A DNA stretch of 64,000 bases from Rhodospirillaceae bacterium (GTDB lineage: Bacteria > Pseudomonadota > Alphaproteobacteria > MPNO01 > UBA2964). Every line of letters starts with the position of its first letter. Within the stretch, counting starts at the first letter, position 1. The stretch is taken from assembly GCA_002720855.1 (NCBI GenBank), contig PBIN01000004.1, positions 1 to 64,000 of the forward strand, given 5' to 3'. The notes below the pieces were generated by a model. It searched no databases. It was given only the letters and a program-made list of their open reading frames with translations, and was not told the DNA's origin. The translations under genes and the position numbers were made by a program. Shown one piece after another: positions 27,323 through 35,648 of this stretch.

Positions 27323-28849
27323 ATGCAAAACCAAACCGGGCGTCCTCTAACCTGTCTGTCAGGCGGGCAAATCCTAACATTTGATGGTTCTGACCGGGTA
27401 TTAGATCCCGGTGAAATGTGGATTGATGGCGATCAAATCATAGCGGTGGGTGCGCCGGGCAGGTTTAATCCGCCGACAGACAGACCCGTATCAAGAATGG
27501 ATACAACGGGTCGCATAATTTGCCCTGGATTTGTCAACGCACACACGCATTCATACAGCGCAATTTTGAAGGGTACGGTCGAAAAAAATCCACTCGACAT
27601 CTATATGCTCAGTGTCATTGCAGCCGGCACGGCAATGTCACCACGCGAAACCTACATTAGTGCCAAGCTCGATGCGCTTTCGATGTTGCGGGTCGGCGTT
27701 ACGTCGCTGATCGATCATTACACCGAACGGCCGGCTCTCACGACGGAAGCTCTGAACGCCGTATGCGAAGGCTTCACCGATATCGGCATTCGCGCGACGG
27801 TCGCCACAATGTTTTCTGACAAACCCTATATAGAGTCAGTGCCGATTAGTCGCGATGCATTGCCACAAGAAGTTCTCGAACGCTATGACGCCCAGCAAAG
27901 ACCCGATGCCACGAGCTATTTTGAGGTGATGAAAAACGCTTTAGATGATTGGGGAAACGAAGGCGAACGTGTTCATGTCATTTTGGGTGTTGATGGCCCG
28001 CAAAGGTGCTCTGACGCGCTAATCGACATGACAGGAGATTTCCAGAGAAACCATAACTTGGGCCTTCACACCCATATGCTGGAAACCAAGACACAGGCGG
28101 TCATGCGCGATCCCAAGCGTGGAAGCTTTATCCAGCGCATGCTGGATCTGGGCAGCCTCAATGAGAGGAGCTCTCTCGTACATTTTATTTGGGGACAGGA
28201 TGACGACATCGCCGCTGCAAAAGAAGCTGGTGTAACAATTGTGCATTGCCCGCAATCCAATACCATGCTGGGCGCCGGGATTTGCCCGGTGCTGCGGCTT
28301 CGAAAGGAAGGTATTCCGGTTGCCTACGGAACGGACGGCTCAAATTGCGGCCCCGCAAGTTATCTTGAAACCTTGCGCCTTGGAGCCCACCTGATGCGGC
28401 TGACGGATCCCGATTTTGAGGAATGGCCCGATGGCTCGATTATCTTAAAAGAAGCCTTTCAGAATGGTGCCCGTGCAATGGGAAATGCTGGAAAGTTTGG
28501 GACGCTGGAACCAGGCATGAAAGCTGATTTCGTGGTGATGAAACCAGTGGATCACTGGCATCGGCCAATGGGAGACCCAATGCTCCACTTGTTCTATTAC
28601 GAAACGGGAGAGTCCATCCAAGATGTTTGGGTAAATGGAGTGCAGGTCGTAAAAGAAGGAGAGATGACGACGGTCAACGAAGATGATCTGATAGCGGAAG
28701 CTGAAGAAATTGTTGCCCACAGAAAAGAGGCTTTACCTGCGGATGTTGTTGACATCGTGGCGGCACAATATCCAGCTTTTCGCAATATGATTATCGATAC
28801 TTTGAATTCGAAAGAGATGGCGATTGAGCGGCGCGTAAACCTGCGTTAG
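27323..28849 (+). CDS. amidohydrolase family metal-dependent deaminase/hydrolase
   Basis: This 508-residue protein starts MQNQTGRPLTCLSGGQILTF. It has the H74-T-H76 metal motif (FVNAHTHSYSAILKG), a second-site HTHMLETKTQA segment, VHCPQSNTMLGAG and the catalytic-aspartate region YGTDGSNCGPASYLETLR. This is the TrzA/ATZ and S-adenosylhomocysteine/guanine-deaminase-like subtype. Similar proteins act on heterocyclic amines or amides, so the natural substrate cannot be deduced. It starts 37 bp after the PhyH dioxygenase in the same direction, so the two are probably co-transcribed. It is convergent with the cytidylyltransferase gene. Confidence 0.87.
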   Translation: MQNQTGRPLTCLSGGQILTFDGSDRVLDPGEMWIDGDQIIAVGAPGRFNPPTDRPVSRMDTTGRIICPGFVNAHTHSYSAILKGTVEKNPLDIYMLSVIAAGTAMSPRETYISAKLDALSMLRVGVTSLIDHYTERPALTTEALNAVCEGFTDIGIRATVATMFSDKPYIESVPISRDALPQEVLERYDAQQRPDATSYFEVMKNALDDWGNEGERVHVILGVDGPQRCSDALIDMTGDFQRNHNLGLHTHMLETKTQAVMRDPKRGSFIQRMLDLGSLNERSSLVHFIWGQDDDIAAAKEAGVTIVHCPQSNTMLGAGICPVLRLRKEGIPVAYGTDGSNCGPASYLETLRLGAHLMRLTDPDFEEWPDGSIILKEAFQNGARAMGNAGKFGTLEPGMKADFVVMKPVDHWHRPMGDPMLHLFYYETGESIQDVWVNGVQVVKEGEMTTVNEDDLIAEAEEIVAHRKEALPADVVDIVAAQYPAFRNMIIDTLNSKEMAIERRVNLR

Positions 28850-28859
28850 CGGTGCGCCG

Positions 28860-29606
28860 TCAGCGTTTGATCGCTGGCAAAATTTCGTCCTCAGCACGGA
28901 CGATATCTTCGGGGAAATCAATTTCGATCCACGGCAAACCGGTGATGTCGACACCGGTCGCTGGACCACCATCACTATTTAGCAAAAGGTCGCGGACGGC
29001 ATCTTCATAGGGCGCCGATACGTCACCACCATCCGCATAATCAGCCGACCTATCTGCAAGTTCGGCGGCGAATTCTCCGGTCATTTTTATGAACCCAACC
29101 CATTCACCGATAGTATCGTACGAAACATCATCTGGAATTTTTCGAAATTCGACCGGCTTGCCCGCCATCGTCATGAACTTTACCGGTTCGTCTCCGGCTT
29201 CAAAATCGCGATCATAGGGAAAGGTTGTTACGCCCTCAGGTTCAACCATCCGCTCCAGAATTTCCGTGTCGTAAAGAACGTCAGCATCCATGGAAAGAAC
29301 ATCTTCACCTGAACACAACAATTCTCGCGCCGTCCACATTGATACAACGCTGCCCTCTCGATATCTCGGGTTTCGATAATATTTTACGATGTCCGCCATC
29401 TTAACTGCGTCGATTTCAGCTCGAATTTCTTCTTCGTGATAACCAACAACAATGCCGATTTCCTGAACCCCCATCGATGATAAATTCTCAACATGACGCG
29501 CCATAAGACTCTTGCCCGCAAAGCGAAGCAACGATTTCGGGCTTGCCTGGCCGTCACCACCGAACAACCGATTTCCGACGCCAGCGGCAAGAATTAACGC
29601 CTTCAC
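28860..29606 (-). CDS. PntC-like CTP:phosphonoalkyl (or phosphocholine) cytidylyltransferase
   Basis: This 248-residue nucleotidyltransferase opens with MKALILAAGVGNRLFGG and SPKSLLRFAGKSLMARH, the sugar-nucleotidyltransferase signature with its PK lysine. It has a metal-binding D-A-D (VLSMDADVLYDTEIL) and ends GLPWIEIDFPEDIVRAEDEIL. That end resembles LicC-type and PntC proteins, which activate phosphocholine or 2-aminoethylphosphonate as CDP derivatives. With phnW, phosphonopyruvate decarboxylase and a CDP-alcohol phosphotransferase nearby, PntC is the better fit. It lies 24 bp downstream of hpnA, so the two are likely one operon. Activation of a sugar phosphate remains possible. Confidence 0.8.
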   Translation of the reverse strand: MKALILAAGVGNRLFGGDGQASPKSLLRFAGKSLMARHVENLSSMGVQEIGIVVGYHEEEIRAEIDAVKMADIVKYYRNPRYREGSVVSMWTARELLCSGEDVLSMDADVLYDTEILERMVEPEGVTTFPYDRDFEAGDEPVKFMTMAGKPVEFRKIPDDVSYDTIGEWVGFIKMTGEFAAELADRSADYADGGDVSAPYEDAVRDLLLNSDGGPATGVDITGLPWIEIDFPEDIVRAEDEILPAIKR

Positions 29607-29630
29607 CTGTCACTCTCCCAAGAGTTTAGT

Positions 29631-30623
29631 TCAGTCCAGATAGCCATTTTCACGAAACCATTGAACGGCATCGGCAAATGCTTCTTTTACTGGACGGGAC
29701 TTATACCCAAGCTCGCGCTGCGCTTTGGCGGAACTGAAATACATCTTCTTTCGAGCCATCCTCACCTCATCGACAGCAACGAGTGGCTTCTCGCCACCAA
29801 CAATCCGCGTAAGGGTTTCGGCTATATACGCGATCGGCATAACAACGCCATGCGGAATACTGATGCTTGGCGGTTTGCGTCCAACCAGTTCAGAAATCTG
29901 TCCGATGATCGTTGCCAGAGATAGATTCTCACCGCCGAGAATATAGCGCTCACCGATTTTTCCTTTTTGCCAGGCCAAAATATGTCCGTCGGCAACATCA
30001 TCAACGTGAACCACGTTGAGCCCTGTATCCACAAACGCGGGCATACGACCAGCAGCTGCGTCCGCTATCAACTCACCCGTCCGTGTCGGTTTTATATCTC
30101 GAGGGCCGACCGGTGCAGAGGGGTTTACGATCACCACCGGGGCATTTTTTTCGGCAACCAGTGTGTGAACCGCCTCTTCAGCAAGAAATTTCGACCGCTT
30201 ATAGACCCCGATCATGTCATCAAGCGTCGAGGGCGTCGTCTCATCCGCCGGCGTCTCGTCTTTATTGATCCCAAGGGCCGCAACGCTCGAGGTATAGACA
30301 ATGCGATCCACATCTGCGTCTAACCCGGCTTCAATCAACGCCTTGGATCCGTCGATATTTGTCCGCATCATTTCTTCGGGATGGCGGGTCCACAGGCGAT
30401 AGTCGGCTGCGATATGAAAAATCGCAGTGCAACCTGAAACCGCTGCGTTTAACGATTGCGGTTCTGTCAAATCACCTACGCACACCTCGACATCGAGGCC
30501 ATCAATATTGCGTCGGTCGCTGGTGGGTCGGGCAAGAACTCTGACCGTTTCCCCTTTCGCAATGAGTTGCCGGGCAACTGCCGATCCGACAAAGCCAGTG
30601 GCGCCTGTTACAAGTACCGTCAT
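29631..30623 (-). CDS. hpnA: hopanoid-associated sugar epimerase/dihydroflavonol-reductase-like HpnA
   Basis: This 330-residue extended short-chain dehydrogenase has the TGATGFVGSAVARQL NAD-binding motif at residues 6-20, the YTSSVAALG serine region and the catalytic YKRSK (about residues 145-149). HpnA homologues are regular members of hopanoid loci; the precise reaction is not settled. The start is divergent from hpnH across 181 bp. The gene is followed at 24 bp by the PntC-like cytidylyltransferase, an unusual partner. Confidence 0.9.
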   Translation of the reverse strand: MTVLVTGATGFVGSAVARQLIAKGETVRVLARPTSDRRNIDGLDVEVCVGDLTEPQSLNAAVSGCTAIFHIAADYRLWTRHPEEMMRTNIDGSKALIEAGLDADVDRIVYTSSVAALGINKDETPADETTPSTLDDMIGVYKRSKFLAEEAVHTLVAEKNAPVVIVNPSAPVGPRDIKPTRTGELIADAAAGRMPAFVDTGLNVVHVDDVADGHILAWQKGKIGERYILGGENLSLATIIGQISELVGRKPPSISIPHGVVMPIAYIAETLTRIVGGEKPLVAVDEVRMARKKMYFSSAKAQRELGYKSRPVKEAFADAVQWFRENGYLD

Positions 30624-30804
30624 GGAGGAAAGGATAAGGTTATAGGAACGATGGCGCTACCGACTCCTTACTAAATGACATTTCAGGGGTTTCCTTTGAT
30701 GCAACAACTGCTTACATCTTTCAAATATATAGAATAAATTAGGGCGATTCTTGCCGACTGGTTGCGAACCGACTAGTTTGGCAACTTCAAACTGAGAGGA
30801 CATT

Positions 30805-31941
30805 GTGGGCGTACCCCTGATCCAACAATTTCGCGTCGGCAGCTATATTATGCGCCAGCGAATCTCCCGTAATGACAAGTATCCACTCGTCCTAATGCTC
30901 GAACCCTTGTTTCGCTGTAATCTCGCCTGTGTTGGCTGCGGCAAAATCGACTATGAGAACCATATATTGAACAAGCGCCTGTCTGTAGAAGACTGTTTTC
31001 AGGCTGTCGACGAATGTGGGGCACCCATTGTTTCGATACCCGGTGGTGAACCGCTATTGCACAAAGATATTAAAGAGATTGTCGAGGGTATCGTTGCTCG
31101 TAAAAAATTCGTTTATCTCTGCACGAATGCTTTACTTCTCGAAAAACGCCTCGAACGTTTCGAACCAACGCCCTATTTGACGTTCTCTGTTCATTTAGAC
31201 GGGTTGCGTGAGCACCATGATCACGCCGTCAACCAACCAGGCACTTTCGATCGCGCCGTATCTGCGATTAGAGCGGCAAAAGCGCGTGGCTTTCGTGTCA
31301 ACGTCAATTGCACCCTGTTTGACCAAATGTCAGCGCCGGAAGCAGCCAAATTTTTTGACTTTTGTATGGACTATTTAGAGGTCGAAGGGATTACGCTTTC
31401 CCCGGGTTACGCCTATGAACGCGCACCCGACCAGGAGCACTTTCTAAACCGTAGAAAGACCAAAGAACTATTTCGCGACATCTTTCGTATCGGGTCCCTT
31501 AAACGCTGGCGCTTTAGTCAGTCGACGTTGTTCATGGACTTTTTAGCCGGCAATCAGGAATACCATTGTACGCCCTGGGGAAACCCGACGCGCAATATAT
31601 TTGGCTGGCAAAAGCCTTGCTATCTATTGGCAGAAGGCTACACACAGAGTTTTAAAGCTTTGATGGAAGAGACCGATTGGGACGCCTACGGTACTGGAAA
31701 GTACGAAAAATGCGCCAATTGCATGGTTCATTGCGGTTATGAAGCGACGGCAGTTGCCGATACCGTCGCCCACCCTATCAAGGCGCTCAAAACCTTCCTC
31801 GGCGGGATAGAAACCGAAAAGCCGATGGCACCCGAAATCAGTCTCGAAGAACAGCGACCTGCTCAATTTGTTTTTGAAGATGTCGTAAAGACGATGTCAG
31901 AGCGCGCTGCGGAAGCTGAGGAGCGGAGCAATGCGGCGTAG
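30805..31941 (+). CDS. hpnH: adenosylhopane synthase, radical SAM protein HpnH
   Basis: This 378-residue enzyme adds a 5'-deoxyadenosyl group to diploptene, the first step of hopanoid side-chain extension. The N-terminus (MGVPLIQQFRVGSYIMRQRI) and the radical SAM motif C38-x3-C42-x2-C45 (FRCNLACVGCGKIDYEN) are characteristic, followed by SIPGGEPLLHKDI. The start codon is GTG at 30805, supported by AGAGGA seven bases upstream. The 3' end overlaps the convergent hpnG by 45 bp. It is probably read from the divergent promoter region shared with hpnA. Confidence 0.95.
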   Translation: MGVPLIQQFRVGSYIMRQRISRNDKYPLVLMLEPLFRCNLACVGCGKIDYENHILNKRLSVEDCFQAVDECGAPIVSIPGGEPLLHKDIKEIVEGIVARKKFVYLCTNALLLEKRLERFEPTPYLTFSVHLDGLREHHDHAVNQPGTFDRAVSAIRAAKARGFRVNVNCTLFDQMSAPEAAKFFDFCMDYLEVEGITLSPGYAYERAPDQEHFLNRRKTKELFRDIFRIGSLKRWRFSQSTLFMDFLAGNQEYHCTPWGNPTRNIFGWQKPCYLLAEGYTQSFKALMEETDWDAYGTGKYEKCANCMVHCGYEATAVADTVAHPIKALKTFLGGIETEKPMAPEISLEEQRPAQFVFEDVVKTMSERAAEAEERSNAA

Positions 31942-32583
31942 GGTCTCAAACCCAGCACCGCTCAATCGACGCATCCTCATCAAACCTGAAATATCCGAAG
32001 GCTTTTTTGCCAGTGCCATCAACAGGGAACCGTAATTGACGGCACCGTCCGGCAGAAGAGCATATGCGGCTGCATGAGGCACTTCGTCATTTGCCGTGTC
32101 TGCAACCACCCGCAGCCCTAAAAACGGAATATTCTTGATCGACGCCTCACGGATGACAGCGTGGCTTTCCATATCAACACACATTGCCTTCGTTCCCTGA
32201 AATAGGTCCTTTTTAGTTTCAGCCGAATAGGCAATCTCGTTCAGCCCCAAAATTGCGCCCGTTTTAAAGGAAACTTCATTTTCCTCGAAAACCTCGCCAA
32301 TATATTCGCGCCAGTATTTATCTGTTTGAACCTTTGTACCGTCTGGTCCAATAACGGTATCCGCTACAATCAATGATCCGGCTTCCAGCGAGGGATCTAA
32401 CCCTCCCGCGAGCCCAAAACTAACCAATCCTTCACAACCAGCCGCAATACTCGTTCTTGCTACTTCGCCTGCGCGATCCGAAGAGGCTCCCGAACATCTG
32501 ATGTCTAGTTCTGATGAAAAATCAGCTTGTCGAAGGCATTTAGCCTCGAGGTGACTGCCGGTGATGATGCCTAACCGGGCCAA
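31897..32583 (-). CDS. hpnG: hopanoid-associated nucleosidase/phosphorylase HpnG
   Basis: This 228-residue protein of the MTA/SAH nucleosidase-like fold begins MARLGIITGSHLEAKCL. It has VSFGLAGGLDPSLEAGSLIVADTVI (in pieces), a substrate-methionine region AMCVDMESHAVIREA and LRVVADTANDEVPHAA. HpnG removes adenine from adenosylhopane after HpnH. Translation appears to start with TTG directly after the shc stop (TGA-TTG), indicating tight coupling. The last 45 bp overlap the hpnH 3' end on the other strand. Confidence 0.92.
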   Translation of the reverse strand: MARLGIITGSHLEAKCLRQADFSSELDIRCSGASSDRAGEVARTSIAAGCEGLVSFGLAGGLDPSLEAGSLIVADTVIGPDGTKVQTDKYWREYIGEVFEENEVSFKTGAILGLNEIAYSAETKKDLFQGTKAMCVDMESHAVIREASIKNIPFLGLRVVADTANDEVPHAAAYALLPDGAVNYGSLLMALAKKPSDISGLMRMRRLSGAGFETLRRIAPLLSFRSAL

Positions 32584-34539
32584 TCACAAACCAAATGCAG
32601 GATATTGTGTATTGGAAGATTTTAGGTTGCGGTACCGTGCCAACGCCCAAAGCGGAAAATAAGCACTGTATCCGTGATAAAGCAGATAAAATACGCGGGG
32701 GAATCCTACGGCATTATAAAGTTCTTCGTGCCATTTTCCGTCGTCACGCGGTGCAGAAAGCAACCACTCGACCCCACGCTGTACCTCTTCTGTATCAACC
32801 TCTCCCGCAGCCATCAGGGCGAGCAAAGCCCAGGCTGTTTGAGAAGGCGTTGATTCAATCTGTTTTGTCTCGCGATCGGGCCAATAGCTTGAGCAATCTT
32901 CGCCCCAGCCACCGTCGTCATTTTGCTTGGAACGCAGCCAATTTACCGCCTTTCGGATATGCGGTGCATTCATATCCTCACCTGCAGCATTAAATGCGCA
33001 AAGTGCTGACCACGTACCATAAATATAATTGGTACCCCAGCGCCCGAACCAGGAACCATCGGTTTCTTGTTCTTTCCGGAGATATTCGAGCCCTCGGTCC
33101 ATAACAGGATGGGCACGATCATATCCAAGTTGCGCCAACATCGAGATGCACCTTGCACTAACATCCGAGGTTGCGGGATCAAGAAGCGCACCATGATCAG
33201 CAAACGGTATATGTTCCAGCCAGTAATATTCATTGTCGGCGTCAAACGCACCCCAGCCACCACGGGAGCCCTGCATGCCGACGACCCATTCCGCGGCCCG
33301 GGCAACGGATTCTCTTAATTCAAGATTTCCTGTTCGGTCCAATGCCGTTACCACGGCGGCGGTATCGTCAACATCAGGGTAGTAATCATTGCGGTATTGA
33401 AAGGCCCAGCCACCAGGACGGACGTTCTTTCGGTTTATCGACCAATCCCCTTTTACATCGAGAATTTGGCATTCGGTCAGCCACTTGCTGGCGCGTGTAA
33501 TAACGGGATCATCGCCGGGATGACCGGCCTCCAGGAGTGCATGTGCAGCGAGCGCAGTATCCCAAACAGGTGAAAGGCACGGCTGGCAATATGCGATGTC
33601 ATCGCCCTCTTCGACCAAAAGTTTTTCAATGGCCTTCCGCGCCGTCACGTACGTTGGGTCGCTTTTGGAATATCCAAGCGCATCAAATACCATCAACGTA
33701 TTGGCCATGGCCGGAAAGATACCGCCGAGGCCGTCCTCGCCGTTAAGTCTTTCCATGATAAAATCCATGGCTTTGTCGATCGCGCGTTGCTGAGCGAACT
33801 TAGGCATATAGGGAACGATGTGACGGGCAATTTTGTCCATCCACAACATAACCTCACCGAGCCAGTGACCCGTAGGATTTTGAAGCCAGTTTTTTTCTTC
33901 ATCTGGGGGCGTGACGAATAACTCAGAAACGCCGATGCCAAGCGGATTGGATGCTTTAGGTTTGAGGGCCTGCAGAACAAGAAGTGGAACCATGACGGTT
34001 CTCGACCAGTAAGAGACCTTGTCCATGACGCTTAACGGTGTACGTCTAGGCGCGAGCAACACTTCGACACGGATCAGCGGGCAAGCCGTCCAGGGCACCT
34101 GTTCAAACAGTGCGAGTGAAATTCGGGTAAAGACGTTACAACGCGCCGCGCCACCATTTGCCAAAATGGCTTCCCTCGCACGGACCATATGTGGTGAGTC
34201 GATATCGTCGCCAACCAGCTTTAATGCATAGTAGGCTTTCACGCTGGCACTCATATCGAGATCGCCGCCGTGATACAGCGGCCAGCCACCGTGGTCGCCT
34301 TGAATCTTCCGTAAATAATTGGCGAGCTTCGCTTCGGTTTTACGATCTATTTCGTCAACATAGTGATTGAGGAGAATATACTCCGCGGGAATTGTCGCGT
34401 CGGCTTCAAGATCGTAGACCCAGTGCCCGTCGGGAGCTTGCTGTTCGGCGATCGCCGCAGCGACCTCCTCTATCGTCGAATCAAGTAGTGCATTTTCGGA
34501 AGACGCGACCCCTGATTCTGAAAAAACTGATCTCAACAT
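32584..34539 (-). CDS. shc: squalene-hopene cyclase
   Basis: This 651-residue cyclase folds squalene into hopene at the inner membrane. The catalytic DxDDTA motif is D389-V-D391-D392-T393-A394 (YYPDVDDTAAV). Several QW repeats are visible, such as QQAPDGHWVYDLEAD near the N-terminus, QGSRGGWGAFDAD, QETDGSWFGRWG and QNDDGGWGEDCSSYW. The length is typical. hpnG follows without a gap, and hpnD lies 204 bp upstream in the same direction, leaving space for a separate promoter. Confidence 0.98.
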   Translation of the reverse strand: MLRSVFSESGVASSENALLDSTIEEVAAAIAEQQAPDGHWVYDLEADATIPAEYILLNHYVDEIDRKTEAKLANYLRKIQGDHGGWPLYHGGDLDMSASVKAYYALKLVGDDIDSPHMVRAREAILANGGAARCNVFTRISLALFEQVPWTACPLIRVEVLLAPRRTPLSVMDKVSYWSRTVMVPLLVLQALKPKASNPLGIGVSELFVTPPDEEKNWLQNPTGHWLGEVMLWMDKIARHIVPYMPKFAQQRAIDKAMDFIMERLNGEDGLGGIFPAMANTLMVFDALGYSKSDPTYVTARKAIEKLLVEEGDDIAYCQPCLSPVWDTALAAHALLEAGHPGDDPVITRASKWLTECQILDVKGDWSINRKNVRPGGWAFQYRNDYYPDVDDTAAVVTALDRTGNLELRESVARAAEWVVGMQGSRGGWGAFDADNEYYWLEHIPFADHGALLDPATSDVSARCISMLAQLGYDRAHPVMDRGLEYLRKEQETDGSWFGRWGTNYIYGTWSALCAFNAAGEDMNAPHIRKAVNWLRSKQNDDGGWGEDCSSYWPDRETKQIESTPSQTAWALLALMAAGEVDTEEVQRGVEWLLSAPRDDGKWHEELYNAVGFPRVFYLLYHGYSAYFPLWALARYRNLKSSNTQYPAFGL

Positions 34540-34743
34540 TTTTGCCTGGTTTACTTCGGTCTATCCGACATCATTTCGCCGAAAAGACCACAATCCTACT
34601 TCATACTATGCTTTGAAACGATATCGTACAAAAACTCATTATCATCAAGAATCAACAGCGAATTCAACAACTTCTGCCAGTGCAATAAAGTTAAGATGAT
34701 TTGGCCGAGTACGTATTGTGACAAACTAGTTTAATTTCCCCCT

Positions 34744-35586
34744 TCATATGAGGGCATAGCGCAATAAAAGCCAGAGTTTTTGTTGTTTGCTTAGTGATAC
34801 CGGGCTATCCAGGCGTTCCCAGCCCCGTGCAACCAGCTTGTTTAGAATCCGTCGATAATTTTGCATCATCATAATCGCGGGCTTCATTGTACGCCGATCA
34901 CATTGTGCAAGTGCCAGTTCGGCATCTGCATATCGCCGCCGCGCAACCGCTGCCAATTCCTCGCAGATTTCAGGAAAGCGGGGATGACGAATAACCAGTT
35001 TTACATCCGCGGGAGGAATGTCGTACGCGGAAAGCATGTCATTTGGGACATAAAGCCGATCAATTTCGGCATCCTCGTGGAGATCACGAAGAATATTTGT
35101 CAGTTGCAGTGCCTGTCCCAATGATTTTGCCACTGGATCGCCCAGAGTCTCATCTACTCCAAAAATACTATTGGAAAGTCTTCCAACGGCGCACGCAACA
35201 CGATCACAATAGTCTTCAAGCGCCGAGACCGACGGCATTCGAACACTGGCCGATGAGTCGATCTCCATCCCCTCTATGACAGCCAGGAATGTTTCCTTTC
35301 GGAGGTCGAACTGGTCTATGGGCTCAATCAGGGCAAATGACACCGGCATTTGCGGGCGTCCGGCATACAAGCGTTCAATCTCGACCCGCCAATCGGCAAG
35401 TCTTCTCAGCTTTTCGGCCTCCTCCCCGGGGTCATCGGCAATGTCATCAACAACACGGCAAAACGCATAGACAGCATACATGGCATCGCGCTTGTACCGC
35501 GGCAGCAACCGCATTGCCCAATAAAACGATGTTCCGGATTCCCGGACGACCGCTGTCACGTGTTCAAGGGCTTGCTCGGTTTTCAT
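34744..35586 (-). CDS. hpnD: presqualene diphosphate synthase HpnD (squalene/phytoene synthase family)
   Basis: This 280-residue prenyl synthase starts MKTEQALEHVTAVVRESGTS; the frame runs 18 codons further upstream without family features. The two aspartate-rich motifs are present: AFCRVVDDIADDPGEE and LTNILRDLHEDAEIDRLYVP. The second matches HpnD rather than HpnC. HpnD makes presqualene diphosphate from two farnesyl diphosphates. Partners HpnC and HpnE, which complete squalene in the three-enzyme route, are not in this window. hpnB lies 62 bp upstream in the same direction. Confidence 0.9.
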   Translation of the reverse strand: MKTEQALEHVTAVVRESGTSFYWAMRLLPRYKRDAMYAVYAFCRVVDDIADDPGEEAEKLRRLADWRVEIERLYAGRPQMPVSFALIEPIDQFDLRKETFLAVIEGMEIDSSASVRMPSVSALEDYCDRVACAVGRLSNSIFGVDETLGDPVAKSLGQALQLTNILRDLHEDAEIDRLYVPNDMLSAYDIPPADVKLVIRHPRFPEICEELAAVARRRYADAELALAQCDRRTMKPAIMMMQNYRRILNKLVARGWERLDSPVSLSKQQKLWLLLRYALI

Positions 35587-35648
35587 TGCGATAGCAGCAT
35601 AAAACACATCCCGGCTTAAGGCCACGCGCCCTTCAATCATGAAAAAAT

